64,000 nucleotides of DNA from an uncultured Prevotellaceae bacterium. GTDB lineage: Bacteria > Bacteroidota > Bacteroidia > Bacteroidales > Muribaculaceae. The stretch covers positions 124,001-188,000 of the forward strand of contig ONGE01000008.1 in NCBI GenBank assembly GCA_900317325.1. Reading direction: 5' to 3'. The notes under the pieces were generated by a model, which saw nothing but the letters and a program-made list of their open reading frames with translations, searched no databases and was not told the DNA's origin. Shown here piece by piece: positions 1 through 8,177 of this stretch (the stretch's first letter is position 1; each line of letters opens with the position of its first letter). Both the position numbers and the translations under genes were made by a program.

Positions 1-108
1 GGCATTTTGACCGCAAAATGACACAAAATTGCATCATTCATTCATTATCAAGTATCATTATACATTATCTATTGCACGCAACAGAATCGCCGCAGCAAGG
101 GGACCTGG

Positions 109-153
109 CAGCAAAAGAAAACCGCCAACCGGTCATTATCAACCAGTTAGCGG
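109..153 (-). terminator. Rho-independent terminator after tRNA-Cys
   Basis: On the minus strand, just past the tRNA 3' end, arms at 146-153 and 122-129 pair over 7 of 8 bases with a short AT-rich loop. A T-rich run (GGTTTTCTTTTGC) follows. It would end the tRNA transcript and any read-through from the topB operon. Nothing else is visible in bases 1-121. Confidence 0.6.
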
Positions 154-161
154 AATTTCTG

Positions 162-236
162 TGGAGGTCACTAGCGGATTCGAACCGCTGTACCCGGTTT
201 TGCAGACCGGTGACTAAACCACTCATCCAAGCGACC
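162..236 (-). tRNA. tRNA-Cys (GCA)
   Basis: Read on the minus strand this folds as a cloverleaf. The acceptor stem GGTCGCT pairs with AGTGACC (one G-U), the discriminator is U, and CCA is encoded. The anticodon stem CCGGT/ACCGG encloses the loop CTGCAAA, giving anticodon GCA. The T arm has GCGG-TTCGAAT-CCGC. A U discriminator with a GCA anticodon is the identity set for cysteine. A TAAATTTG promoter box lies about 19 nt upstream. Confidence 0.95.
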
Positions 237-254
237 CTTTGTGATTTTGCGCTG

Positions 255-285
255 CAAATTTACTGCTGTTTTTTGACCTGTGCAA
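255..285 (-). promoter_or_regulatory. Promoter of tRNA-Cys
   Basis: The minus strand reads TAAATTTG at 262-255 with TTG (285-283) exactly 20 nt upstream, matching the Bacteroidetes TTTG-N19-21-TAnnTTTG promoter. Predicted transcription would start about 12 nt before the mature tRNA end. The box overlaps the stop codon of the small upstream ORF. Confidence 0.6.
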
Positions 286-475
286 CTTTATCGGCACATT
301 TTTTCGCAGAATTTTTCTCAGGCTTCCTGCAAACGTCCTGCAATTTGCAACCGGCACAGGCAGTTAGCGTCGTTTTACGGTCATTCATGGCCCTCACTAT
401 TGAACGCGCTGCGGCAAACACAGCTGCCGCCACGATCAGCCCCGCCAGAATCCATTGCACTATATCATATGTCAT
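260..475 (-). CDS. Small Cys-rich membrane protein, FeoB-associated type
   Basis: This 71-residue protein has one N-terminal membrane helix (about residues 5-25) and a basic linker. A short Cys cluster follows (CAGCKLQDVC, about residues 40-49, and a later KKCADK), and the tail is Lys-rich. This is the layout of the small FeoB-associated Cys-rich membrane proteins of Bacteroidetes, which are thought to help Fe2+ transport or bind metal. No feoB or feoA is nearby. The gene begins 6 bases after the topB stop, so it is almost certainly co-transcribed with topB. The family assignment rests on size and layout; its function is inferred. Confidence 0.6.
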   Translation of the reverse strand: MTYDIVQWILAGLIVAAAVFAAARSIVRAMNDRKTTLTACAGCKLQDVCRKPEKNSAKKCADKVAQVKKQQ

Positions 476-481
476 AAAGCC

Positions 482-2563
482 CTACTTGGTTTTGAAGTTC
501 TTTTTCACCATCGAGGACAAGCGGCCAGGAGTCAGGTCGGCTGGATACTCGGTGAACGGGAGCACCGTGTGACAACCGTTATTATACTCGCTGCACCCAT
601 ACCCCGTATTGCCTTTGATCAGATGCCCCCTGCCGCACACAGGGCACGGGATCTCCTCGATGCGTTTCAAGCGGGGAGCGCGCGGCTTCTTTGGCTTGCC
701 CTCGCCTCCCGCTGCAGCGGGCGATTTGGGCTTTGAAGGCTTAGCCTGCTCAACGGCAATGCTGCCGCTGCTGTTGTCGCGCAGCACGTTGAGCACGATT
801 TCGCCGATCATCTGCTTGAGTTCGCCGATGAACTGAGCGGCACTGTACTCACCTCGCTCTATCTCACGCAATTTCTTCTCCCACAACCCAGTGAGCGTTG
901 CACTTTTAAGTAATGGTTCATGGATTGTGTCTATGAGTTGAATGCCTGCCATAGTGGGCGAAATGCTCTTGCGCTCCTTGCGGATATAGCGCCGCTTGAA
1001 CAACGTCTCGATGATGGCGGCTCGCGTTGACGGACGGCCGATGCCGTTCTCCTTCATGGCATCACGCAGTTCCTCGTCATCAACAGTTTTACCAGCAGTC
1101 TCCATCGCACGCAGCAGGGTGCCCTCGGTGTAAGGCTTAGGGGGCTGTGTGGTGCGCTTGAGCACCGACGGCTCATGGGGGCCGCTCTCCCCTTTCTCGA
1201 AATGCGGCATCACGCCATTGTCCTCATCTTCAGCCTTTTCGTTACCCTCGTCGGCCTCTTTGTCGCTGGGCTTGTTATAAAGTTCACGCCAACCGGCCTT
1301 GAGGATTTCTTTACCTGTCGCCTTGAAACCATAGTCTCCCACCTGGGCCATCACTGTTGTCGTATTGAACTCGCAATCAGGATAAAAGGCAGCGATAAAA
1401 CGGATGGCGATAAGGTGATAGACGCGTTTCTCCTCGGGCGTCATCGCCACCGTAGCCGGATTGACGTTGGTAGGGATGATCGCATGGTGGTCGGTCACCT
1501 TGCTGTTGTCGAACACCTTCTTGCTCTTGGGCAATTTGTTCAGCGCCAGCACCGGAGCCGTCAGGTTGGCATAGGGCACCATAGCCTGCAAGATGCCAGG
1601 CACCTGGGGGTAGATGTCGTCGCTCAGGTAGGTCGTATCGACACGGGGATAGGTCGTCGCCTTTTTCTCATAGAGGGACTGAATGGTCTTGAGCGCATCA
1701 TCGGCCGACATGCCGAATTTCTTGTTGCACTCCACTTGCAAGCTCGTCAAGTCAAAAAGTCGAGGCGGCGCCTCACGACCCTTTTTCGTCTCCACCGAGG
1801 TGACTTCAAGAGGCAACTTCCTGATAATCGCCACGATATCATTGGCCTCGCCCTCGGTCTTGAAGCGGCCTCGCGTGCTGTTGAACGTGACGCCACGGTA
1901 TTTGGTCTTGAGTTCCCAATAATTCTCGGGAACGAAATTGTCGATTTCGCGCTGGCGGGCAACAATCATGGCCAGCGTGGGCGTCTGCACACGCCCTACC
2001 GACAACACGTCGCGCGAGCGCGAATACTTTAATGTATAGAGGCGCGTGGCGTTCATTCCCAGCACCCAGTCACCGATGGCGCGCGAGAGGCCCGCATAAT
2101 ACAGGTTATCAAATTCCTTGGCATCCTTGAGCTGCTCAAATCCCTTGCGGATGCTCTCGTCGGTCAACGACGAAATCCACAGCCGTTTCACAGGCTTGTC
2201 ACAACCGGCTTTCTGATACACCCAGCGCTGAATCAACTCTCCTTCCTGGCCGGCATCACCGCAGTTGATCACCTCGTCGGCCTGCGCGATCAGGTTCTTG
2301 ATAACATTAAACTGTTGCTCGATACCTTTATCGTTTTTAAGCTTAATACCAAAACGTTGCGGTATCATAGGAAGTTGTCCAAGACTCCACCATTTCCATT
2401 GGTCGGTGTAGTCGTTAGGCTCCTTGAGTTCGCACAGGTGACCGAAAGTCCACGTCACTTGATAGCCATTGCCCTCGAAGTAGCCGTCGTGCCTGTCATT
2501 GGCACCCAGCAATCGGGCAATGTCACGTGCCACACTAGGTTTCTCGGTAACGCAGACTTTCAT
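482..2563 (-). CDS. topB: DNA topoisomerase III (type IA)
   Basis: This 693-residue type IA topoisomerase cuts one DNA strand through a 5'-phosphotyrosine and decatenates or relaxes DNA. The N-terminal Toprim domain starts at residue 1 (VTEKPSVARDIA) and has the acidic motif DAGQEGE at 103-109. The catalytic Tyr is Y305 in TTYPRVD. A Lys/Pro-rich linker (about 610-635) leads to one C4 zinc finger (C640, C643, C657, C664). The length matches TopB. The start is the ATG beginning MKVCVTEKPS, since the Toprim fold begins at once. mazG lies 98 bp upstream and a small membrane protein 6 bp downstream. No TAnnTTTG box was found in the 98-bp gap, so transcription may come from mazG. Confidence 0.93.
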   Translation of the reverse strand: MKVCVTEKPSVARDIARLLGANDRHDGYFEGNGYQVTWTFGHLCELKEPNDYTDQWKWWSLGQLPMIPQRFGIKLKNDKGIEQQFNVIKNLIAQADEVINCGDAGQEGELIQRWVYQKAGCDKPVKRLWISSLTDESIRKGFEQLKDAKEFDNLYYAGLSRAIGDWVLGMNATRLYTLKYSRSRDVLSVGRVQTPTLAMIVARQREIDNFVPENYWELKTKYRGVTFNSTRGRFKTEGEANDIVAIIRKLPLEVTSVETKKGREAPPRLFDLTSLQVECNKKFGMSADDALKTIQSLYEKKATTYPRVDTTYLSDDIYPQVPGILQAMVPYANLTAPVLALNKLPKSKKVFDNSKVTDHHAIIPTNVNPATVAMTPEEKRVYHLIAIRFIAAFYPDCEFNTTTVMAQVGDYGFKATGKEILKAGWRELYNKPSDKEADEGNEKAEDEDNGVMPHFEKGESGPHEPSVLKRTTQPPKPYTEGTLLRAMETAGKTVDDEELRDAMKENGIGRPSTRAAIIETLFKRRYIRKERKSISPTMAGIQLIDTIHEPLLKSATLTGLWEKKLREIERGEYSAAQFIGELKQMIGEIVLNVLRDNSSGSIAVEQAKPSKPKSPAAAGGEGKPKKPRAPRLKRIEEIPCPVCGRGHLIKGNTGYGCSEYNNGCHTVLPFTEYPADLTPGRLSSMVKKNFKTK

Positions 2564-2661
2564 TGAGTGAACAGTTAATAGTGAACAATTGTTAGATAAT
2601 CAATTTTATTATCTGATATTTAGTTTGTTGTTCGGTTGAACTTAAAGTGATTATTCAATGA

Positions 2662-3459
2662 TTATTCGCCAAGGTGTTGGGCTTTGGCCTCGTTCCAGAG
2701 TTCATCCATCTCGGCAAGGGTCAGCTCGTTGACGTGGCGGCCCTGCTCGTTGGCCCGTTGCTCAATGTAGTTGAAGCGGGCAATGAACTTGCGGTTAGTG
2801 CGTTCCAGTGCGTTATCGGGTCGCACCTCGTAGAGGCGGGCCGCATTGATCAACGAGAAGAACAGGTCACCGAATTCCTTTTCACGGTCCTCGACACTAC
2901 CCTTCTTCAACTCGGCCTCAACCTCGTTGAACTCCTCACGCACCTTGTCCCAAACATCCTCGCGCTGCTGCCAGTCGAAGCCCACGTTAGCGGCCTTTTC
3001 CTGGACACGCTCGGCCTTGATGAGCGACGGAAGGCTGCGGGGCACACCGCTGAGCACCATCTTGTTGCCGCCCTTCTCGCTCATCTTGAGGACCTCCCAA
3101 TTCTGCAGCACCTGTGCAGCCGATTCGGCCTTTTCCTCGCCGAAGACGTGCGGGTGGCGGTAAACCAACTTATCACACAGGGCATCGCAGACATCGGCGA
3201 TGTCAAACTTGCCTTTCTCGTCACCGATTTTAGCATAAAACACGATGTGCAACAGCACGTCGCCCAGTTCTTTGCGGATCGTATCGTCGTCATCAGCCAT
3301 GATTGCGTCGGCGAGTTCCATGGTTTCCTCGATGGTATTGGGACGCAGGCTTTCGTTGGTCTGTTTGCGGTCCCACGGGCACTTCACGCGCAGCTCGTCC
3401 AGGATGTCGAGCAGTCGCCCAAATGCTTCCAGCTTTTTCTCTCTGCTATTGTTTGGCAT
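2662..3459 (-). CDS. mazG: Nucleoside triphosphate pyrophosphohydrolase MazG
   Basis: This 265-residue protein has the usual MazG length and two MazG folds. MazG hydrolyses NTPs and dNTPs to NMP and PPi and helps clean the nucleotide pool. The N-terminal half has CPWDRKQT and the metal-binding EExxE helix (IEETMELADA, about 43-52). The C-terminal half repeats it (EEFNEVEAEL) and ends with a conserved NRKFIARFNYIE stretch. A TATTTTTG box lies 33 bp upstream of the ATG. It is the first gene of the mazG-topB run. Confidence 0.93.
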   Translation of the reverse strand: MPNNSREKKLEAFGRLLDILDELRVKCPWDRKQTNESLRPNTIEETMELADAIMADDDDTIRKELGDVLLHIVFYAKIGDEKGKFDIADVCDALCDKLVYRHPHVFGEEKAESAAQVLQNWEVLKMSEKGGNKMVLSGVPRSLPSLIKAERVQEKAANVGFDWQQREDVWDKVREEFNEVEAELKKGSVEDREKEFGDLFFSLINAARLYEVRPDNALERTNRKFIARFNYIEQRANEQGRHVNELTLAEMDELWNEAKAQHLGE

Positions 3460-3491
3460 TGTCTTTATTGATGAAATGTTGAAATAATGTG

Positions 3492-3499
3492 CAAAAATA
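3492..3499 (-). promoter_or_regulatory. -7 promoter box of mazG
   Basis: The minus strand reads TATTTTTG, a match to TAnnTTTG, about 33 nt before the mazG ATG. No clear TTTG was seen at the expected upstream distance. Confidence 0.45.
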
Positions 3500-3542
3500 A
3501 GAAAAAGATTTCAAACACCATATTAAAAACAGGAGCGAATTG

Positions 3543-3574
3543 TTTGGTGGCGGGGCGGTTTATGTGTAATTTTG
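3543..3574 (+). promoter_or_regulatory. Promoter of the B3/4-domain gene
   Basis: TTTG at 3543-3546, a 20-nt spacer and TAATTTTG at 3567-3574 form a canonical Bacteroidetes promoter. Transcription should start near 3581. The box decides the downstream start codon: a possible TTG start at 3572 lies inside it, so the ATG at 3599 is used. Confidence 0.65.
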
Positions 3575-3598
3575 CAGCAAATTCGGCAAAAGACAGCA

Positions 3599-4276
3599 AT
3601 GATCAACATCCACATTGACCCAAGGATACTGGAGGCATGCCCTGAGACCCGCATCGGACTCATCAGCGCAACCGTCGTGAACGCGCCGACGAGTGATGAA
3701 TTGTGGGCCGAGATTGAGGGTGCCGCCGAGTATATCAAGCAACACTACGAGCTGCTGGAAATCAACCAGCGCCCGGCCATTGCAGCCACCCGGCATCTGT
3801 ACCGAGCCCTCGGTAAAGACCCAAGTCGTTATCGCGTGTCGAGCGAGGCCTTGTGCCGCCGCATCATCCGTGGGTTGGGCATTTACCGCTTGACCACGCT
3901 GATCGATGTCGTGAATCTGGTGTCCATCAAGAGCGGATACGCCATCAGCGGACTTGACGGCGACCGCATCGAGGGTGACACGCTCACAATGAGCGTAGGC
4001 ACTGCCGACGATGTGTATAACGGCATCGGGCGCGGGCTGCTCAACATCGAGGGAATGCCCGTTTATCGTGACGCCAAGGGACCAATCGCCACCCCCACGA
4101 GTGACGAAGAGCGCACCAAATTCACCGAGCAGACCGTCAGGGCGCAGATCAACATCAACGCCTTTGCTCCCGAGATGCCACTTGAGGAATCCGTGCTCTG
4201 GATGGCCGAATTATTGAAGAAATATGCCAACGCCACCGATGTGGAAACGGCAATCCACACGCCAAACGGCAAATAA
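3599..4276 (+). CDS. B3/B4 tRNA-binding domain protein (COG3382-like)
   Basis: This 225-residue stand-alone protein resembles the B3/4 domain of phenylalanyl-tRNA synthetase beta, the fold that carries editing activity in the synthetase. Visible family features are RPAIAATRHLYRALGKDPSRYR (residues about 57-78) and the stretch from LIDVVNLVSIKSGYAISG to LTMSVG. There is no signal peptide. A frame opening exists from TTG 3572, but that codon is inside the -7 box, so ATG 3599 is chosen. The gene leads a likely three-gene run with the Sua5-type and thioredoxin genes (gaps 16 and 39 bp). The neighbour modifies tRNA, so a role in tRNA quality control is plausible but inferred. Confidence 0.75.
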   Translation: MINIHIDPRILEACPETRIGLISATVVNAPTSDELWAEIEGAAEYIKQHYELLEINQRPAIAATRHLYRALGKDPSRYRVSSEALCRRIIRGLGIYRLTTLIDVVNLVSIKSGYAISGLDGDRIEGDTLTMSVGTADDVYNGIGRGLLNIEGMPVYRDAKGPIATPTSDEERTKFTEQTVRAQININAFAPEMPLEESVLWMAELLKKYANATDVETAIHTPNGK

Positions 4277-4292
4277 AACAAACTAACATAAA

Positions 4293-4898
4293 ATGGAAAT
4301 ACTCGAGATTCTAGAACGAAACATCAACCAGCGCCACATCGACCAGGTGGTCGAGACGCTGAAGGACGGCGGCCTCATCATTTACCCGACCGACACGGTT
4401 TACGCACTGGGTTGTGACGCCCTCAACAACCAAGCCATCGAGCGCATCTGCTCCATCAAGGAAATGAAGTCGGCCAAGACCAACCTGTCCATCATCTGTG
4501 ACGACATTTCGCAAGTGGCGCAATACGCCAAGTTCGACAACACGCAGTTCAGGATGATGAAGGCCAATCTGCCCGGTCCGTTCACATTCATCTTCCCTGC
4601 CCTGTCCAAACTGCCGAAGGCCTTTAAGGGCCGCCGCACCGTGGGCATCCGTATTCCCGACAACGAGATTGCCCTGGCCATCGTGCGCACCCTGGGAGGA
4701 CCCATCTTGACCACGTCGGTGCCCGGTGACGACGAGGATTACCGCTGCGAACCCGGTCTGATGGCCGAAGCATTCGAATCACAGGTCGACATCGTCATCG
4801 ATGCCGGCCGTGGCCAACTCATTCCCTCAACCATCGTGGATTGCAGCAACGGCGACCCCGAAATCACACGTCAAGGCAAAGGTGAACTGGTAATTTAG
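4293..4898 (+). CDS. L-threonylcarbamoyladenylate synthase (Sua5/YciO/YrdC family)
   Basis: At 201 residues this is one YrdC-type domain. The family makes threonylcarbamoyl-AMP from threonine, bicarbonate and ATP for t6A at position 37 of ANN-decoding tRNAs. Conserved stretches are YPTDTVYALGCDA (about 31-43), the basic K/S/N site SAKTNLSIICDD, PGPFTF, LTTSVPGDDEDY and PSTIVDCS near the C-terminus. It lacks the C-terminal Sua5 domain, so it is YrdC- or YciO-like. It lies 16 bp behind the B3/4-domain gene. YciO-type proteins are close relatives with uncertain function, so the exact subgroup is open. Confidence 0.85.
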   Translation: MEILEILERNINQRHIDQVVETLKDGGLIIYPTDTVYALGCDALNNQAIERICSIKEMKSAKTNLSIICDDISQVAQYAKFDNTQFRMMKANLPGPFTFIFPALSKLPKAFKGRRTVGIRIPDNEIALAIVRTLGGPILTTSVPGDDEDYRCEPGLMAEAFESQVDIVIDAGRGQLIPSTIVDCSNGDPEITRQGKGELVI

Positions 4899-4937
4899 AA
4901 ATCAACAATTTATCGAAGCAATAAGCATACAACAAAA

Positions 4938-5402
4938 ATGAGAAAGATTATCTTCTGCTTGACGGCACTGCTCATGCTTGCCGCTTGCAACAACAAGACC
5001 GAAAACCAAGACAACAATACCGCAGGTGGCAACGAAGAGGCCACACGCAGCGAAATGCCTGTCGCCAGTCCCGATGACGAAGGCCAGACAGAGTGGATCA
5101 AGCAGACCACCATCATGGGATCCAAACCCATGGTCATCGATTTCTTTGCCGAATGGTGCGGTCCCTGCAAACAGTTGAGTCCCATCCTTGACGAGATCGA
5201 GAAGAATCACAAGAATGAGGTCATCTTCAAGCGCATCGACATCGATCAGGAACCCGACATGGCTACGATGTTCAACATCCAGGCCATCCCCCTGTTGATG
5301 TTCGTCACCCCCAAGGGTGAATACCAGACGCTCATGGGCCTGCAAGACCCCGAGGTCATCGAGGCTAAAATCAGCGAATTGCTCAAGCGCAGCGGCAAAT
5401 AA
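4938..5402 (+). CDS. Thioredoxin-fold lipoprotein
   Basis: This 154-residue protein has a lipoprotein signal (lipobox LAAC, Cys17). A low-complexity Asn/Glu-rich linker leads to a thioredoxin domain (about 50-150) with the redox motif WCGPC (C74, C77) and a cis-proline in IQAIPLLMF. It should sit in the periplasm, anchored to a membrane, and reduce or exchange disulfides, perhaps for cytochrome or envelope protein maturation. It is the third gene of a probable operon with the B3/4 and Sua5 genes. TlpA-like roles are possible, but no extra TlpA insert is visible. Confidence 0.85.
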   Translation: MRKIIFCLTALLMLAACNNKTENQDNNTAGGNEEATRSEMPVASPDDEGQTEWIKQTTIMGSKPMVIDFFAEWCGPCKQLSPILDEIEKNHKNEVIFKRIDIDQEPDMATMFNIQAIPLLMFVTPKGEYQTLMGLQDPEVIEAKISELLKRSGK

Positions 5403-5403
5403 A

Positions 5404-5475
5404 TGCCTGTTGAGGTTGTGATTTTGTTTTTTACGGCCCTTGCATTGGGGCCAAGATGAGCTGAGCCTCAACAAA
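5404..5475 (+). terminator. Hairpin after the thioredoxin gene
   Basis: TGTTGAGG (starting about 5408) and CCTCAACA (about 5466) form the outer arms. An inner hairpin GGCCC/GGGCC lies at 5435-5439 and 5448-5452. The outer arms are far apart and no strong T-run follows, so this may be a weak terminator or an mRNA end structure. Confidence 0.35.
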
Positions 5476-5487
5476 ATCCAAATAAAT

Positions 5488-5519
5488 TTTGCTTTTGTGT
5501 TCGGCTTGCACTATCTTTG
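5488..5519 (+). promoter_or_regulatory. Promoter of the lpx cluster
   Basis: TTTG (5488-5491), a 20-nt spacer and TATCTTTG (5512-5519) match the Bacteroidetes consensus. Transcription should begin near 5526, giving a leader of about 40 nt to the lpxD ATG at 5565. This rules out the in-frame ATG at 5517, which lies in the box. Confidence 0.65.
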
Positions 5520-5564
5520 CGCCCGATTTCAGAAAAAGAGTTTAAGTCAATATATAACTACATC

Positions 5565-6587
5565 ATGGAGATTACTGCACAACAACTTGCAGCAATGGTT
5601 AACGGCACGGTTGATGGCGATGCCTCGACCGTGATTAACAATTATGCTAAGATTGAAGAGGCCACGGCAGGTTGCCTGACTTTCCTGGCCAATCCCAAAT
5701 ACACGCACTTCGTTTACACAACGCAGGCTTCGGCAATTCTTGTCAGCAAGGATTTTGAGCCTGAGCAGGAAGTGAAAGCGACCCTCATCCGCGTTGAGGA
5801 CCCCTACAAGACACTTGCCGACCTGTTGAACTTTGTCAACAGCCAGCGTCCCGAGAAACGCGGCGTTGAGCAGCCGATACATGTGGGCCAGGGCACTACC
5901 CTGCCCGATGACGTGTATGTCGGCGCATTCGCCTACATCGGCGACGGCGTGACCATCGGCAAGAACGTCAAGATTTATCCTCAGGTGTATGTCGGCGACG
6001 GCGTGACCCTGGGCGACAATGTCATTCTGTATCCCGGTGTGAAGATTTACCACGGTTGCCGCATCGGTAACCGCTGCATCGTTCAAGGCGGCGCCATCAT
6101 CGGTGGTGACGGCTTTGGCTTTGCTCCTAAAGAGGACGGCACCTACGAGAAAATCTCTCAGGTGGGTATCGTCATCCTGGAGGATGATGTGGAAATCGGT
6201 GCCAACACCACCATCGACCGTGCCACGATGGGTGCCACGGTGGTCAAGCAGGGTGCCAAACTCGACAACCTCATCCAGATCGCCCATAACGTCGAAGTGG
6301 GCGAATGCACTGTCATGGCAGCCCAAGTGGGTGTCGCCGGATCGACCAAGATCGGAAAATACAACATGGTGGGCGGTCAAGTGGGCTTCGCCGGCCATAT
6401 CACCGTGGGTGACAAGAACGGCATCGGCGCACAGACCGGCGTTGACAACAGCATCGGCAGCAACGGCAAGTGGCTGGGTGCTCCCGTGCAGCCCGCGATG
6501 GAGTTTGCCCGTCAAGTCGTTTACCTGAAGCGCCTTGGCGACATGTACAGCGACATCAAGGATCTGAAAAAGAAAATCAACAATTAA
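5565..6587 (+). CDS. lpxD: UDP-3-O-(3-hydroxyacyl)glucosamine N-acyltransferase
   Basis: This 340-residue enzyme adds the N-linked 3-hydroxyacyl chain to UDP-3-O-acylglucosamine, the third step of lipid A synthesis. An N-terminal uridine-binding domain (about 1-100) is followed by hexapeptide repeats forming a left-handed beta helix (about 105-315). The presumed catalytic His is H241 in [11 protein letters not shown]-terminal helix ends the protein. The start is set at MEITAQQL because the promoter -7 box lies over the earlier ATG at 5517. It heads lpxD, lpxC-fabZ, lpxA. Confidence 0.95.
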   Translation: MEITAQQLAAMVNGTVDGDASTVINNYAKIEEATAGCLTFLANPKYTHFVYTTQASAILVSKDFEPEQEVKATLIRVEDPYKTLADLLNFVNSQRPEKRGVEQPIHVGQGTTLPDDVYVGAFAYIGDGVTIGKNVKIYPQVYVGDGVTLGDNVILYPGVKIYHGCRIGNRCIVQGGAIIGGDGFGFAPKEDGTYEKISQVGIVILEDDVEIGANTTIDRATMGATVVKQGAKLDNLIQIAHNVEVGECTVMAAQVGVAGSTKIGKYNMVGGQVGFAGHITVGDKNGIGAQTGVDNSIGSNGKWLGAPVQPAMEFARQVVYLKRLGDMYSDIKDLKKKINN

Positions 6588-6681
6588 AGCTATCAGTTTT
6601 TAGCCGTTAGCTATTAGCGGGCGACCGCCAACATGTTGACTGCTAATTGCTATATGCTAAAAGCTAAATGCTCTAGAAATA
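6588..6681 (+). repeat. Degenerate GCTA/TTAGC word-repeat spacer
   Basis: The gap between lpxD and lpxC holds overlapping variants of one short word (AGCTAT, TAGCCGTTAGC, TATTAGC, GCTAATTGCTATATGCTAAAAGC). A similar spacer lies between tatA and tatC at 35944-36006. No promoter box or coding potential was seen. Confidence 0.5.
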
Positions 6682-8076
6682 ATGAAACAGAAAACACTGA
6701 AGAACGCCTTCACCGTTAGCGGCAAGGGTTTGCACACGGGGCAGATGTCAACCGCCACCTTCAAGCCCGCCGATGTGAACACCGGCTATGTATTCAAGCG
6801 CATCGACATGGAGGGTCAACCGACCATCCAGGCACTCGCCGAGCACGTCATCGAGACCACTCGCGGCACGGTCATTGCCAGCAAGAGCAACAAAGAGGCC
6901 CGCGTCAGCACCATCGAGCACGCCATGGCAGCCTTGTATGCCGCCGGCATCGACAACTGCCTGATTGAGGTGAACTGCGGCGAGGTGCCCATCCTGGACG
7001 GCAGTGCCATCATTTGGTGCAAGGAGATTGAGAAAGCCGGCATCGTCGAGCAGGAAGCCGAAAAAGAATACTATGTCGTGAAGCAGCGCATCAAGGTCGT
7101 GGACAAGGAGACAGGCTCATCGCTCATCGTACTGCCTGATGATGATTTCTCGATCGACTGCATGGTTGAGTATGATTCTCCCGTACTGGGCAACCAGTTC
7201 GCGTCATTGACCGACATCCGCCAGTTCAAGGAACAGATAGCCGGCAGCCGCACGTTTGTGTTCGTTCGCGAGGTGCAGCCGCTCATCCAACTGGGCCTCA
7301 TCAAGGGCGGCGACCTGGACAACGCCATCGTCATCTATGACTCGCCCATGAAGCAGGAAGACCTGGACCACATGGCCGACGTGATGAAGGTGCCGCATAA
7401 GAATGCCAATGAATTGGGCTACCTTAACAATAAGCCGCTGGCCTTCAAGAACGAACCTGCCCGCCACAAGTTGCTCGATGTGCTGGGCGACCTGGCGCTC
7501 ATCGGCCGCCCCTTGAAGGGCCGCATCGTAGCCACCCGTCCTGGACACACCATCAACACCCAGTTGTCCAAGAAAATCCGTCAGGAGCTGCGCTACCAGA
7601 ATGTTCAGGCACCCGAATATGACCCGAACAAGGAACCGCTCTACGACATCAACCAGATACGCAAGATGCTTCCTCACCGCTACCCGATGCTGCTTGTCGA
7701 CAAGATCATCGAGAAGGGCAAGAAGCATGTGGTCGGCATCAAGAACGTCACTGCCAATGAGCCCTACTTCCAGGGACACTTCCCGCATGAGCCCATCATG
7801 CCTGGCGTGCTTCAAGTCGAGGCCATGGCCCAAGTGGGCGGCATTCTCGTGCTGAGCAGTGTCGAGGATCCCGAGAACTACTCGACCTACTTCCTGAAAA
7901 TTGACAATGTGAAGTTCCGCAGCAAGGTAGTCCCCGGCGACACGCTGATTTTCCACTTGTCGCTGATGACGCCCATCCGCCGCGGCACCGCCATCATGAA
8001 AGGCTATGCCTTTGTGGGCGAAAAAATCGTCACCGAAGCCGAGTTCATGGCACAAATCGTCAAGAATCCCGAGTAA
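6682..8076 (+). CDS. lpxC/fabZ: Bifunctional LpxC deacetylase / FabZ dehydratase
   Basis: This 464-residue fusion is characteristic of Bacteroidetes. Residues 1 to about 300 are LpxC, the zinc deacetylase that commits UDP-3-O-acyl-GlcNAc to lipid A. Its zinc ligands are expected at H80 (STIEHAM), H262 and D266 (RHKLLD). Residues about 315-464 are FabZ, which dehydrates 3-hydroxyacyl-ACP. It has LPHRYPMLLVD, GHFPHEPIMPG (catalytic H366) and E380 in VLQVEAMAQ. Both halves compete for the same 3-hydroxyacyl-ACP pool, so fusing them links lipid A and fatty acid synthesis. It is preceded by a word-repeat spacer and followed by lpxA. Confidence 0.97.
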   Translation: MKQKTLKNAFTVSGKGLHTGQMSTATFKPADVNTGYVFKRIDMEGQPTIQALAEHVIETTRGTVIASKSNKEARVSTIEHAMAALYAAGIDNCLIEVNCGEVPILDGSAIIWCKEIEKAGIVEQEAEKEYYVVKQRIKVVDKETGSSLIVLPDDDFSIDCMVEYDSPVLGNQFASLTDIRQFKEQIAGSRTFVFVREVQPLIQLGLIKGGDLDNAIVIYDSPMKQEDLDHMADVMKVPHKNANELGYLNNKPLAFKNEPARHKLLDVLGDLALIGRPLKGRIVATRPGHTINTQLSKKIRQELRYQNVQAPEYDPNKEPLYDINQIRKMLPHRYPMLLVDKIIEKGKKHVVGIKNVTANEPYFQGHFPHEPIMPGVLQVEAMAQVGGILVLSSVEDPENYSTYFLKIDNVKFRSKVVPGDTLIFHLSLMTPIRRGTAIMKGYAFVGEKIVTEAEFMAQIVKNPE

Positions 8077-8177
8077 TCAAAGAGTTGCAAGTTGTGAGTG
8101 CGATTACTGTCGCCTGAGAAATGAAGCGGCGAAAGAAATAATGCTCTCAGCTGAAAACCAAAAACTATAAGAATAAT

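Noticed and set aside
1-108. Possible protein in the first bases
   Set aside because: The frames 18-572 and 29-217 run over the tRNA and topB; there is no coding signal and no promoter box.
3572-3601. Early TTG start for the B3/4-domain protein
   Set aside because: The codon sits in the -7 box TAATTTTG, so it would not be transcribed. ATG 3599 is used.
6588-6681. Small regulatory RNA between lpxD and lpxC
   Set aside because: No promoter box and only degenerate word repeats; more likely a spacer.
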